64,000 nt of DNA from Embiotoca jacksoni (GCA_022577435.1 JAKOON010000028.1:682001-746000), one strand, 5' to 3'; positions 33,004-46,342 are shown, counted from the first letter of the stretch. A program made the numbers and translations. The notes: generated by a model not told the origin, from the sequence alone.

Positions 33004-36000
33004 TTAACCCCCGATGCTCTCATCAATCGTCCTGGTTTCTTTCTGGTCCACTGAGGACCACAAGACAAACCTACATTAGCAGAAAGACCTTTTTAAAGTT
33101 TCAGAAAATGACGCCAAACATTCGTCTACTAACCTGACTCCAACCTTCCTGCCGAGGTGTCGTCTGAGTCCAATCCTGTCCAGTGTTTCTGCATTAGTGA
33201 GTTCACAACCGCTCCGTCGCCCTCGATCTCCACAGAGTACTGAGGAACCTCCATCTCTGAGTGACTGCTTTCCAGCCCGAACACGGTCAGTTTCAGTCGT
33301 TTATCCACCAGAAGACTATAGAAGTCATCGTAAACTTCATCTTTCCAGGAACCTTTCGACCCGTCGAATCCCTTCAAACAGCACAGAAAGGCCTGAGGAG
33401 GTGTCTCCAGCAGACTCTGAGGCAGCGCTCTCACATCCTTCACTCCAACATTCGACTCGTTTCCATAGTCAATAAACACAACATGAAGTGTGTCGTCCTC
33501 TCTGCGGATTACCTGAGCTCTGTACCACTGGTTGTCCCCGGAGAACAGAGCGAGACATGGACCGCCAGAATAGAGAGTCTCAGGAAACATCAGGTCCGAC
33601 TCCACCTGTCCTGCTTCCTGAGCGAGCTGGACCACTTTACAGAGATCTTCTGTGTTGGCGTGTTGACACCAGAAGAAATGAGGCTCCACGATGCAGGAGG
33701 CGTACACCATCACGGACGTATCTTTGGAAATCTCTGGCTCTTTGTATGCAGTTGCATTCCCTTTGAAAACACAAACATGTGGTGTGTTGGACTCCGTTTT
33801 TCCACCCTGGATGACATTTTCTCTTCGAGGGCTTTCTGTCGTATCACATTCTTCTGAGACTGGTTTCCAGCGTTTCTGCATTGCTGCGTTTACGACCACT
33901 CCGTCGCCCTCGATTTCCACAGAGTACTGAGGAACCTCCATCTCTGAGTGACTGCCTTCCAGCCCGAACACGGTCAGTTTCAGTCGTTTATCCACCAGAA
34001 GACTGTAAAAGTCGTCATAAACTTCGTCTTTCCAGGAACCTTTCGACTTGTCGAATCCCTTCAAACAGCACAGAAAGGCCTGAGGAGGCGTCTCCAGCAG
34101 ACTCTGAGGCAGCGCTCTCACATCCTTCATGCCAACATTCGACTCGTTTCCATAGTCAATAAACACAACATGAAGTACGTCATCCTCTCTGCGGATTACC
34201 TGAGCTCTGTACCACTGGTTGTCCCCGGAGAACAGAGCGAGACACGGACTGCCAGGATGGAGAGTCTCAGGGAACATCAGGTCTGACTCCACCTGTCCTG
34301 CTTCCTGAGCGAGCTGGACCACTTTACAGAGATCTTCTGTGTCGGCGTGTTGACACCAGAAGAAATGAGGTTCCATGATGCAGGAGGCGTACACCATCTC
34401 GAACGTATCTTTGGAAATCTCTGGTTTCCTGTACGAGTCAGTGTTGTTGATTCCTTTGGAGACGTCAGATTTGGTCGTGTTGTCCTTCGTTTGAACAGCT
34501 TGGAGGAGAGTTTCTGTTTGTTCCATCACCTTCTTAGACGGCTCTGAAGAAGATGCTTTCCAGTATTTCTGCATTAAGTCGTTAATGACCACCTCGTCAC
34601 ACTCGGTTTTCACTGTATACTGAGGAACCGCTGCCTCTGAATGGTCCTCAATTTTACAGACTGTCATTTTGAGTTGCTTATCAACCAACCGATTGTAGAA
34701 GTCGTCGTAAACTTCATCATCCCAGGAGCCCTTTGACTCGTCAAAACCATCCAGAAAGCACAGAAAGGCCTGCGGAGGAAACTCCAGCAGACTCTGAGGC
34801 AGCGATCTTACATTTACAATGTCAACTTCAGACTCATTTCCGTAGTCAACAAATAGAACGTGGAGTGTGTCGTCAGCTCGCCGAATTGCTTGAGCTCTGT
34901 ACCACTGGTTGTCACTGGAGAACAGAGCGAGACATGGACTGCCAGGCTGCGGTGTCTCGGGGAACGTCCCGTCCTGCTCTGCCCATCCAGCTTCCTGAGC
35001 GAGCTTCGACACGGTGTTCAGGTCTTCGGTGTCGGTGTACTGACACCAGAAGTAATGTGGCCCGACGATGCAGGAAGCGTAAACCTCTGTCTTGCTTTGA
35101 GAAATGTTCGGCCTCTTGTACATAGAGATGTTCACCTTTCTGGGAAGAGAAGGCAGTTTAATTTCGGAGTCAGTGTGTCCGTCTTTTGCCACAGTTCCAT
35201 TCTCCTTGGGAATGACCTCTAAGGTTCTTCCTTCATCCAAAGTCTTTACGTGTTCAGTCTCTTGTTCAGAGGCTATTGAACTCATCTGTAGCTCATCTCC
35301 AGCACACATTCTGTCACTGCTGTGGACTCCATGTTGTTCCACCGTCTTTGTCAACGCCGATGCTTTCTTGAGCTCTTTTTTCCGACAGTCTTGATAGGTT
35401 GATTTTGAGCTGTCGGGTTGCTGCTGAACGAGACCAGCCATCCTCTCTCTGACGGCCTCGTTTACATTCACTGAATCATTAAACATCAGCTGCACAATCA
35501 GCTTCCTTTTCTCCCCTTTCGCTGCCACTGAAATGGTAAAACTCTGACCAATGGCTTCCTCTGCAAACCACTGGTTGACTTCCCTTGGTACTTCTGCAGG
35601 GACATCGAACAGTGCGAGTAGAACGGCCTGCACGGGAACAGACCTGGCGATACTGGCGTCAGAGGGGAAGGGGCGAAGGTCAGCCTCTTTCACTGCGAGG
35701 GTATCCCCGTAGTCCACAAAGTGCACTTTAAGTTCTGGGGACATTTCTACTACCTGACCTCTGTACCACTCGTTATCAGTGTACCTGGCAAAGCAAATAC
35801 TGTTCAGTCCGGGGGGGAGATTGGAGCACGGCGGCTGGTTGAGGAGCTGCGCAACATTTTCCTTCAGTTTGTCAAACAAAGGAGAATTCCTGTCCAGCTG
35901 GCAGTAAAAGTGATCGACGGTCTCTGAAGAGGTCACCCACACCTTTTCCTTCCCACCCACCTCAATGTTGAAGGTGGAGTAGGTGTACGCATCCAATGGG

Positions 36001-38078
36001 ACCTGAGCTTCAGATGGTGCACATTTCTGAGCCAGTAGCGTGCATGCGCTGCCAGTAGCTGCTTCGATATCTACGCTGTTGACCGGACCTTCTTCGTTGT
36101 TACATGTTACAGCTTTTACGATGCATTTTAGCCTCGTGTTGGACGAAGCACCTGAACCCACAAACTTCTTAAACTCCGTTAATGCAGAGTGAGTCCACGT
36201 CGCAGCGGTGGGATCGGTCTTTGGATTGAATAAACAACACTGAAAAGCCAGCGCATCCAGCTGTAAGAAAGACGGATCGATGGGACACACGTCTCTCAGA
36301 GGGACCTTTCGACTTTGACCATAGTCGATGAATCTCACATCTACGGCGGTGGAGTGGCGGCTCGCAATGATCCTCGCTCTGTACCACACGCTGTTGTCGG
36401 GATTACGGGCGACGCAGACGGATTCGACGAGCAGCTGAGCCTGGGCGGATGTGTAGTGGTTCTGCAGGTCTTGCATGAGGCGTCTAAGAGAGTCGCAATG
36501 TTCTGTTGTTTGACACCAAAACTTCTGCAGACTTTCGATGCAAGACACGTTGACGTTGACATGACTTCCTGCAGCAAACACATCGTCATCACAAGCGTGC
36601 AGCATCTTGCAGGGCAAACCAGGTGGAAGACGGTTATAGATGTGTTTCACAGGGTCCTGGTGTTTAGAGTGCGCTTTGGTATGACTATCATCAGCGCCAG
36701 GTAAGGCTACATTATCCGTCTTACCATCGACGACTTGTTTTTTCGTTTCTTTGACTTCCGTGCATCCTTTGTCTCCAAGTGAACTGAGGAGTGATGATAG
36801 AATGGGTTCATTTAAACCATCTCCTTCAGGCTTTGATGGCGGAGTCAGTCCTGCCTTCTTTATAAAACAATCGTTGATACATGTGTCATCAGCTGCACAG
36901 AGAGTGGCATCATAGACATCTTCAGACGTGTTGTGGTGGTCAAACTTTGCAACGAATGTCTGGTTCAGGAGCAGCGATTTCAAGTAATCCGTCTCGTCTG
37001 CGGTCCACTCTCTCCCCGTGCGTTTTACTCCCGTCAGAGCACAAACGTACGTAACAACTGGCATTCTCAGGAACTTTCCAAGAAGAGGTCGGACGTCTCC
37101 AACAGGAACCACTTTAGTTTTTCCTTCGTCCACATGCAGGACTTCTACAGCACCGTCGCTAGTCGCAGTGTTTTGCTTCAGTAAGGAGCGACGCCATCTG
37201 CCGTCAGTTCCTCTGGCGGCACACGGACCCGCGACGGTCTGCGGTCGGGCCTCTCCGAGATCTCCGCTCTCTTCGTAATGTTGCTGGATCTGTTCAGACA
37301 AGATCTCCAGTGCTCTGGAAAAAATCAAGATCTTGCAGAAAATATTCAGAGGGTCAGTTACTTCTGTGACATGAACAGTTTCAAAACCGTCCGGCAGAAG
37401 TTCAGGGTAAAAGTACTGATCATTCAGATTCAGTTCCTGTGATAAACGGACGACGTCAGGAGACTCTTCTTTGTGGAGACACTTCAGTGCAAGGCTTTTA
37501 AACTCATCCACCGGGATCGTCTTCATAACTCCAATCTGACACAAATGCTTGGAAACAGCGGGTATTTCCAGGAGGATTGTCCTGTCGGGCATCAGCACCT
37601 GTTGAACCAGTCCCTGCGACTTCTTTCCAGGCAGAGACATCAAAAACTTCTCGGCTCTCTCTGACCACTTCTCCTCGACAGAGACGACATTTGCGAGAAC
37701 GCCGGATTCAATCTCAGGAGGGAGGAGGAAGTTGTCCGTGTGGCCCCACGCTAAAGCTTCACTTGTGGCGACGTGAAGTTGTCCCTGATCGATCAGGAAA
37801 ACTTCATAGGTTTCACTTTGAACGGAAACAATCCGAGCTCTGTGCCAGGCGTCACTAAAGCAGACCAGACACAGGTCCGCCGATTTCCCTTCCGATCCAT
37901 TAAACCTTCTCTTGGGAGTCTGAATCTTTTCTCTCATCTGCTCATAAACATGTTTTCTCCCTTTGTCCATATTTACCCATAATTCCACAAGACCACAGCC
38001 GGGGTTCAGGTTCACCCGTGTGATGAGAACAGGTACTTCTGATCCCGACATTGGAAGACCAGGAATCGAACACATCAT
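33004..38078 (-). CDS. tdrd6: Tudor domain-containing protein 6
   Basis: One giant exon (38078-33134) joins a short last exon (33050-33004). The frame would stop just inside the intron, but a donor (GTCAG|GTTAGT) and acceptor (GTCCTCAG|TGGACC) give the tail VDQKETRTIDESIGG. The protein has about 1663 residues; human TDRD6 is about 2100. The start MMCSIPGLPMSGSEVPVL matches TDRD6 (MCSTPGMPAPG), and the second Met aligns best. Tudor cores include WHRARIVSVQ (about residue 84), VWYRARII with RFIDYGQS, EWYRGQVV with HFVDYGDT, then three related extended Tudor units with NQWYRAQ and DYGNES. Such domains bind symmetrically dimethylated arginines on Piwi-type proteins. TDRD6 organises germ granules: the chromatoid body in mammals and germ plasm with Bucky ball in zebrafish. 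The last two units are nearly identical. Expression is expected in the germline. Confidence 0.95.
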
Positions 38079-38482
38079 GAAGCTCAGAGCTCAAATACAC
38101 CTGCAACGGGGAGAAAAATGTATTAATGTTGAAGAAAATAGTCCTTTTTACAATTTTTAGAGAACTCAAAGGTAATGTCACCAAGTTACAATCTGCTTTA
38201 CATCAAAATAACTAAACCGGTATCACAGTAAAGTGATTTCTAAGAGCTGTGAGTCACTTTAAATAAATTATATATTTCCCCGAATAGTTTAAAAATATAT
38301 ATATAATTGTTTAAAGAGGAGAATGTTGTTTTACCTAACTTGTTGATCATTTTCTGTTTTGTATTGACAGTTTTTTGGACCTTAAGATTGGAGACTAAGA
38401 CCCTCCTGTGATGCTCTGCAGTCCAGGCACGACAGGTGAGAATAAACCACAGGTATGAACTGAAACTGAAGTGACTCCTGAG

Positions 38483-38905
38483 GCCTGAACTACGAAGCAG
38501 GTTCAACAAACTAACCCAGGAAATGTTTCCATTATCTGGCTTAACAAACCCTGACAAACGAAGTCACACGAAGCTGGTTAACAACTCGCCGTGTCCACCC
38601 AGGGTTTCATTTAGTTATTCTATGTATTTTCATGACATGTATGACAGTTTTAGCCTCATTTTTTATTAATGAACTGAGGAGCAAAAGAGAAATAAATATA
38701 AAACATAATTTAAACCAGTGAATTGGTTTTCTGTCATATACATGTAGGCTCCAACAAGCACAAGTCTTCAAAGCTTCGGTTTCTGCTGTAGGATGAAATA
38801 AAAAAAAATAAAAAATAAAAAATAAAAAGGTTACCATGGTGATGTGTCCCGGTAGGAAGTGAACCGGAAGTTACCTCTATAATCCTGCTTCACAGTATAA
38901 ACCTC
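38483..38905. mobile_element. Probable MITE with imperfect inverted ends
   Basis: The left end reads cctgaactacgaagcaggtt and the right end taatcctgcttcacagtata; these are imperfect inverted complements about 400 bases apart. The interior has a related inner motif (cacgaagctggttaacaact) and no reading frame. Exact ends and target duplication are unclear, so the boundaries are approximate. Confidence 0.45.
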
Positions 38906-41900
38906 AGTTCATCACTTCTCTCATGTCTAATCACATGTTCAACCATCTAAACACTCCGCTGGGTTTCTCTTCTCACCGTGTTTGTCTGCAGACACTCATC
39001 TTCTTCTCTTCAATCAGCTGCTGGGTGTTGGAGGGGGCGGGGCTTACACCCACCTGGCTTTTTAAGGACTCTGATTGCACGCGCGTGCTCCTGGGTGATC
39101 AAAGAGGGATTCTTCTTTTTATATAAAAAAAAAAAAAAAAAACCTGAGGAGACCACAGTAACTTTCAGGAGCAGGTGGGTGGGCAGCCAATCACTGGGTA
39201 GCGTGGATTTAAGCCACACCCACAAACAACTGTGAGCGCTTCAGTCCACATACCGAGCTGGAAGTCTGTCTGCCCGTGCAAATAGAAGGCTGGACCCGAC
39301 AGGTAAAGTTAACAGGAAGTGTTTTATCACCTGCTACGTTCTTTGCTTTGTTTGAAGTCTTGAACACTCTGAAGGGTTTCTGAAATACTGCAGAGATCTT
39401 AAGTTTAACTACTAGATGACTCGTCTGTAGTAATTTTGAGGTAAATTACATCAGTTTGCATACTCAGAAGTTATTTTTTTTTTTTAACTCTATGTTTGTA
39501 TCATATTTGCTGCCTGAGTTTCCGAGACTTCCACATCATCAGTATGATCAATATTTTCCAGAAAAACCTGTTGTATACAAGCTGCCCCCTGGTGGATTAT
39601 CTGTGCACTACAGTAGGTCGTCAGATCCAAAATGTCTTTCATCACTTGGTGAGAGGCACTGCTTTTTGGCAGGAAAATCTTTTCCAGTTTAGAAAAAGTT
39701 GAGGTAAGAAAAACATTAATATTTTTACTAATATTTAAATATGAAGTGTATTGATGGAACTTATAATTACTTCATATTTTGTACCTCTTCGTTTAGTGAA
39801 ACTTTGTTTGTAAATGTGTTTCTCAAATATGATACAGCAGGTTTTTAACGTAATTTATCTGCATTTAATGATGCAATCTGCAGTATAACTACTGCAATGT
39901 CAAATGTACAAAAAAGTGCAGTTTTAAATATGTCATCTGCATGATGATGGTCTTCAATTTAAGTGACGGAGAAGTAAGATGATGATGATGAGGAATAGAC
40001 TCCTAATGTAAAACTTATTGCAGGAAGCTCAGCAGCGATGAAGAAGACTTGAGAGATGAAGGTGTTCTGTTTTTCTTGGCAGACCACCATCCGTCTGACC
40101 TGCAGGCTGAGGAGCCAATCAGCTGACCTTCTGCAGATACAGGACGTTGTCACATCTGGGTGAGCCCGACCAGTCGAATGAAACCTTCCTTCAGTTGGTA
40201 TGTCAATCTCCTGACGCTGTAAACACTCTCCACTTAGCAATGTATGAACGGTCCTGCTTTGTGCCATCTGCCTCTTTATTTACATCCACAGCTGGACTGA
40301 TGTTTTTCATTCGCTGTAAAAGTCAGAGTTTGAACTGCAGCTGACAGAGTGGCAAGTGCTGAAGGAGCTCTTCTGCAGGTAGGGATTACTTTGGAGGAAC
40401 ACATCTGTTTCAGGTGGGGTTTTTTTCCCCAGAAGAGGCTGACGGCTTAGACATCAGTCTTCTTATTCCACGTTACATCCTGGTTCATCTTGCTCACGGA
40501 GAAAAGCAACGACTGGGCTCATAATGTTTAATAAATCTTCTTCTTTTTAAAATCCCTCTCAGGTTGGTGAGAAGCGGCAACATCAGCACGAACTTCACCT
40601 CTGTCAGGTGAGTCGAAGTCTTCCTCTTCTGTTAAATATACACGTCTGTTTATAAAAGTCGGAGCACCTCAGACCCTCACCACCGTGTAAACCAACCATC
40701 CTCCCTTCATACACTGCATCAAGTTAACAGTCAGGGCCTCGAGCAGCAGCTTAAATTTATCTTCTGGTAATTTAGAAGTCGACTCCCGATGCAGAAAACA
40801 TTCGCTGCTGTGCTGAATGAGAATCACACTTAATAATCTGCCACATGCACAAGATATTAGAGAGATGCATCTAAGTGTGGAAGAACTTCAGCAGCAGTGA
40901 AATAAAAAAACTGTGATAAATGAAACCTCAGCCTGTTTCTGATCATGCACACATCAACAACTCTTTATCCCCGTCATCATCATCATCATCATCATCATAA
41001 ACTCCAGCCGGCAGCCCGACTCTTTTGAAAAAGCCTGTTGATGGTTTATTCATTTTAATCACTACAGAATTCATTTTGGGTGCAACACATGCCACATGTA
41101 TAAAAGAATACAGTCACTGTATCATGAGTTTTCATATCTGATATAAACATTTAGTCGACAGAGAATCTGACGTGGTGGCCAGACTCGTAAATCATAAAGA
41201 CACCGTTAGTGTGAGGGTCGGTTTCAGTCGTGTTATAGACAGAACGACGAAACGCTTCTGCAGGACGACGAGCAGCTTAACAGCCTCAAACTTCTACCAA
41301 CCGTCTGTTTAACGAGCGCCTCTCTGAGCGTCCTGCACCTTTCACGACCGCTGCGAACACAAGATGAGACCTTTCGATTAAAAAGTTTCTCCTTACAAAA
41401 ATGTAGGATACGAAGGAATGCTGTGTCCAGTAAACATGTGAGAGGCTTTTCTCCCTCTTGGTGCTGCTTTGGAATCGGAGCGTCGGGAGTCGGCTCGTCG
41501 CAGCGAGGTGAGAAGCCCAGACTGTGGTCGGTTAGCAGTGCTCTTCACTTCTGTAAACATGTCGATATGTTCGGAGTCTAATTTAACGTTGTTTTTTTTC
41601 TTTTCTTTAAATCAAATAAGCAGCCAGAGAAAGAAGCCAATTGTGGATGTTTGTGGGGGACGATGTGTGAGAGCTGAATCTGGGCCTTTCCGCTACGTTG
41701 AAGCACAACTATGTAATCATAAAGTCGGGATGAGAGACGTTTCTGCTCATCCCTGAAGCCACGGAAGCGAAAAACATAAAGACGATGTTGGTGTGACCGC
41801 TCTCCACCTGCAGCCCCGACGTCTCCCCGAAACTCTCGTGTCACACGGTAACGTGTGTGCGTGGGATGGAGGGAAGCATGCTCCCACTGAAGTGCGGCTA

Positions 41901-41992
41901 ATGATTCACATACTGTACATCCCATGCAACAATACTAAATGAACTGGAGGGTTTCTCTTTTATAACCACCTACAGATGCAAAAGGTAAGAGA

Positions 41993-42053
<61 letters not shown>

Positions 42054-42616
42054 TTATTTTTTAAATATTTTTTTGACACCTAATATATGCATGCAAAGAA
42101 CCTACTCTTCTGGGTTCCGTGGTGCGAGAACATCTGGAACAGACAGGAGCCTCTCTGCTCTCCATGTCTGGATAGTAGAGACGGTTACAATTATCATAGG
42201 AGTTATTGATCGGTTACTATCATGTAAAGCGTACAGCAGTTGCAGCAGTGAACACCGGGGATCCTAAATACTGCAGGAACAGAACTGAACGCAGTGCTCC
42301 ACTGAGATACAAGCAAGGGCTGGATGGGGGTGTGAAGGGTAACTGTGCACAAATCACGTTGGCATGTTCTCAAATAGAAATGGATGATATCTTATAGCTA
42401 GATTCAAAATTATTCAGCATTTGACATTCTCATGCATACGACCACAAGAAGCGAGTCCATTGAAAAATAGTCCAAGCGTTGTTGTATTTTTTTTTTTTTT
42501 TTTTTTTCCTGTGGAAATGGCAGAGAACCTAATGAGACATTAAAACGTGTGCTGCTGTCCAGAGTGTGAGGATACAGGCGGGGAGGTGGGGGGGGGGAGG
42601 AGCGGGCGGCGGCGCC
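38906..42616. other. Intergenic interval holding the probable vsnl1 3' untranslated region
   Basis: No protein gene is supported. On the vsnl1 strand an AATAAA lies near 41044-41049, which would give a 3' untranslated region of about 1.6 kb, a length usual for this gene. Other contents are a short A tract at 39125-39142, a (CAT)n run near 40975-41000, an (AT)n run at 41997-42050 and a T tract near 42487-42507. A plus-strand donor-like CAG|GTAAAG near 39303 could mark a non-coding transcript; this is weak. Confidence 0.45.
41997..42050. repeat. (AT)n microsatellite
   Basis: A run of about 26 AT dinucleotides sits in the probable 3' untranslated region of vsnl1. It would fold on itself in RNA. 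Confidence 0.9.
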
Positions 42617-44764
42617 TCACTTCTGCATGTCACACTGCAACAGCAGCACGATGGACGGGTCGCTCTTCGCCGCCTCCTTGAACTCCTCCAATGAGATCTG
42701 GTCGTCGTTGTTTTTATCCATTTTGCTGAAGATCTTGTCAACCCGCTGCTCCGGTGTCAGCCCGTCTTCGTTCATCTTCATCATGATCACGGTGCCCACC
42801 ATCTTGTAGATCGCCTGTGGGTGAGGAGCAGGGAGGAGTCAGCCGAGGACTGAGATTCATTATGTAACACAGCAGAGCCTGAGTGTGTTCACACACGCAG
42901 AAAAGTGAGTCCAACTAATCATCTACTGCTCTTTAAAAGGAGGATGTGATGCTCGACAGACTGTATAGAAAAGTGGACGTAGTTTCCGGGTTTGAAAAAT
43001 TAGGCCTTAAGCTGCAATACTATATACCACTAGAGGTCGGCTCCAAAAAGTCTCCGGTTCCATAGACTCCCATTCAACTTCTCATCAAATACAAAGTCAA
43101 TAAATTGTCTCCATCAGTTATCTCTGTGTTATTAGCTAAAGTCACTCCTTCTTATTAGTTTTCTGGAGGTCAATGTGAAAATAATCCCTCATTAATTATA
43201 AAATAAGCTTCAAAAAGATGTGTTTTGGGGGGAGGGGAGTATCTGTTTGATTGACAGGCCCGTGGTGCAGTCAGGTTACAGCTATCGGTGGGCGGGACGT
43301 AGTATTGTCAGGTTTCCAATCCGATCAGTCAGATCCACCGCTGGCTCCTCCCCCAGCTCGTCCAAATATGGTCACTTCCTGCTCCAAACCGATCCGAACT
43401 AGCAAGATGGTGACAGATAGAATCTGAAATGGAGGCTTCATAACGTTCACAAACCAACGATGACATCACTGCTGGTTGGACGCGGTGGGGAGGATCGAGC
43501 AGTGGATCTGAACTATGCCCCACCCACTTATATTGGAAACCTGACCACCACAGCCCTGTCAATCAAATGGCTATGCCTCCCAAAATATGGCTTTTTTTAA
43601 GCTTTTTTCTAATTCATGATGGGATTATTTCCAGATGAACCACCAGAAATAATAATAATAATAAAGAGGAGGGAATTTATCTAATGACACCATGATGACT
43701 TGTGGGAAACATTTACTGACTTTGAGAACTTGATGCTTTTTCAATGGGAGTCTATTGGCGAGAGCACCTAGTGGCCCTGAGTGGTATTACAGATGACATA
43801 ATGAAGCTAAAAATAGTTTAAATTGTTATACAAGTGGAAAATCCCTCGATAATAAATAAATTACTGAAATCCAGTGAAATATTTTTGCTAAATCAAATGA
43901 TAAACAATTGGAAAAATAGTCAATGCTGAGAATCATTCAACTAAAAGCAGCAAGTTAACAGTTGGAATAGTTCAATGATTAATCCATCTATATGATAAAT
44001 CAATAACCTGTTTATTTTTATAGTTCATAGTGATCAATAAGATTCAGTTTTCCTCCATATTTAAAACACAGGGGATTCTCTGACCAGTAAACCTCTGATA
44101 TAGTTTCAGAATAAAACACCTCGTTCATCATTACAGAACTCCTCAATATGCTCCGATATCACTGACGTATCAGATTCACTATCCTCATCGTGTTTCCAGA
44201 AATAGAAAATGTAGTTCAATACACATGTGCAGGAGGCTGTCTGCAGCCTGTGGAGCTCTGCAGGTGAGCAGCAGCAGCAGCAGCCTGATCTCTCATTAAT
44301 CTGTACCTCGATGATCTCCAGCATCTCCACTCTGGTGATTTTGCCATCGCCGTCCAGGTCGTACATGTTGAAGGCCCAGTTGAGTTTCTGCTCGAAGCTG
44401 CCGCGGGACGTGATGGACAGGGCGCAGATGAACTCTCGGAAGTCGATGGTCCCGTCTCCGTTCTTGTCGAAAGTCCTGAAGGCGTGTTCTGCAAACTTGG
44501 ACGCGTCGCCGTACGGGAAGAACTGCAGGAGAGATCTGAGTTAGAGCAGCGGTTGTTATGGAGCGTGACGAGGTGGTCGGACAGAAGACGGGTCCCACAA
44601 ACCTTCACGTACAGCTGCTGGAACTCGTCCAGGTTCAGCCGGCCAGTGGGGCAATCCTTCAGGAAGCCTTTGTACCACTGCTTCAGCTCGTGCTCATTGA
44701 ACTCTGTGTTCTTCACCAGGTCCTCCATCACCTCGGGAGTCAGCTTGCTGTTCTGCTTTCCCAT
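42617..44764 (-). CDS. vsnl1: Visinin-like protein 1 (VILIP-1), neuronal calcium sensor
   Basis: Three exons, 44764-44603, 44522-44307 and 42814-42617, join in frame to 191 residues, exactly the size of human VSNL1, with only a handful of visible differences. The start MGKQNSKLTPEVMEDLVKNT gives an N-terminal glycine for myristoylation. Calcium-binding EF-hand loops are intact: DKNGDGTIDFRE (EF2), DLDGDGKITRVE (EF3) and DKNNDDQISLEE (EF4). EF1 is the usual non-binding one (CPTGRLNLDEFQ). The C-terminus is LLLQCDMQK. Calcium exposes the myristoyl group and moves the protein to membranes, where it modulates cyclic-nucleotide and receptor traffic in neurons. The last intron holds a foldback repeat. 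A plausible non-coding first exon lies at about 46.3-46.6 kb. Confidence 0.96.
42959..43825. mobile_element. Foldback element with two long inverted arms
   Basis: The left arm (about 42959-43425) and right arm (about 43430-43825) are inverted copies of one sequence. The left arm has gattgacaggcccgtggtgc, caggtttccaatccgatcag and tccaaatatggtcacttcct. The right arm has the complements ccacagccctgtcaatcaaa, ttggaaacctgacc and an outer edge near caatgggagtctattggcga. The centre is close to 43430. A third, single-arm copy is at 27955-28440. No coding capacity is seen. It lies in the last intron of vsnl1 and could form a large hairpin. Confidence 0.7.
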
Positions 44765-45024
44765 GATGCCTGCGGTGCGAGAACATGTGAATAATGGACG
44801 AACATCTCTTTTATGTTTCCAGACCTGAGTGCCGAGAGTAAATGCGTGTTATTTCTTGGACGGCAGCAGATATTTGCTCCTGTTCTATTTCTGTCCCGCA
44901 GCCTGTTCGTGCCAGTCTGACCTGGATCATCACCGTCACAGCAGATCCAGTTCATCAAATGTTCGATCGCTGCTATCAAGTTTCCACTGCAAACACTGTC
45001 CTATAACCTGCCAGAGACAACAAA

Positions 45025-45093
45025 GCTCTGCTGGGTAGTAGAAGAGGCTCTGCTAGTAGAAGAGGCTCTGCTGGGTAGTAGAAGAGGCGCTGC
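45025..45093. repeat. Short tandem repeat, three copies of about 22 bp
   Basis: The unit gctctgctgggtagtagaag plus ag occurs at 45025 and 45065, with a shortened copy (lacking ggta) between them at 45047. It lies upstream of the first vsnl1 coding exon, within its probable 5' intron. Confidence 0.75.
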
Positions 45094-45149
45094 TGCAGTA
45101 AATCCTCAGATGAGTGAGGGCAGCGAGCCATAGCAGGCCACTGGATCAG

Positions 45150-46340
45150 AGGGGAATATCGCGGACCGGTCTGCATCCACACACCGAGCAGAACCGCTGA
45201 AAGCCCTCAGCAGAGATCATGTCAGCACAAGCAGCCTGCCAGAGGCACCTCAGTCATGAATTATTGAATCATGTTGTGGCAGATGACATAAGGTGGCCAA
45301 GAATGCGTCATTTTCTGATTCATAATTCAACAAATGAGGCAGCAGAATAATATTTGCATACTGAGAGGGGGACTTTGTGGGGAAGTCCGGCCCAGCAGAG
45401 CAGTAGATGGTCCACATCTCTGCAGCAGCAGCCTGGACAGCTCCTCACACTGCGCTGCATCTGCTCGGGCCTCCACAACAAACTGCACTAAATGTGCGCT
45501 GCAGCCTAAATCAGTGCAAACCACAGCGTCTTCTGTGCATCCCCTGCGTGTCACACGGTCAGCCCTGGCCTGCTCGGGTGGTAATTACAGAAGCGAGTCT
45601 GGCTGCTGTCCCTGAAGCGGGCTGCCATGAATGACCTTGAGGACAAACATTTTGCAGGAAGATGACAGAAGTGTTTGAGAGCTGAGAAACGGCTCGACGT
45701 GCTGCAGCTGCACCGTTTTAACACAAATACCCGCCTCGTCCCCGACAGGCCACAGGTAGACGGGGTGCTTGTGCCAAACACAGGCCAGCAGATGCGGTTT
45801 TATTTCACGCATTGGGCAATGACATCCGAGTTAATGCTATTAAAGCTAACCGCCTCCTGAGAGCGGAGCGGCAATCGCTGCTGCATTCCGATGGAAACGA
45901 CGCAGTGAGAGTATTTCTAGAGCACATCTTCATCCTGCTCCTCATCAAAGCTCTCCGCGCGCATCGGGCCGACAAACATGTCAAAATGCAACAACCACAC
46001 AGACCTATTTATAATAGGCAGGGCAGCTCCCTCGGTGCGCCGCAGAGCCTCATTACAGGCGCACACAGGCCAATTATTTGCGGAATTCTCGATGACATTT
46101 GGTTAATTCGTGTAATGGCCCCTGACTGCCTCGTTTCTGGTTGTTTCCAGGCAAAACGCAGAGGCTTTATATTAAGGGCTGCGCAGGTGCCAGAGGCAGC
46201 CCTCTCTTCAGCCCCCCCATTCATCCTCACGGCAGCAAAATGAGAAACATAATGCACGACATTAACACGAAGCTCTGCTGCGTTAAAATGTCACAAAAGA
46301 AAAACACGACACGACACGGACATGTGAGGCTTCACTTCTT
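45150..46340. promoter_or_regulatory. Candidate conserved non-coding region in the vsnl1 5' intron
   Basis: This stretch is of balanced composition, lacks recognisable repeats and has no long consistent reading frame. It carries blocks such as ggcgcacacaggccaattat and catttggttaattcgtgtaa that look like constrained homeodomain-type sites (TAAT/ATTA cores). It lies between the coding exon and the likely first exon of a brain gene. The regulatory role is inference from position and composition only. Confidence 0.3.
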
Positions 46341-46342
46341 AC

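Noticed and set aside
33129..33134. A stop codon ending tdrd6 within the large exon
   Set aside because: The stop lies just inside a good splice donor, and a matching acceptor downstream gives a short in-frame last exon.
36315..36704. Plus-strand frames over tdrd6, including one of 129 codons
   Set aside because: They are antisense to the single large tdrd6 exon, which has clear Tudor homology throughout.
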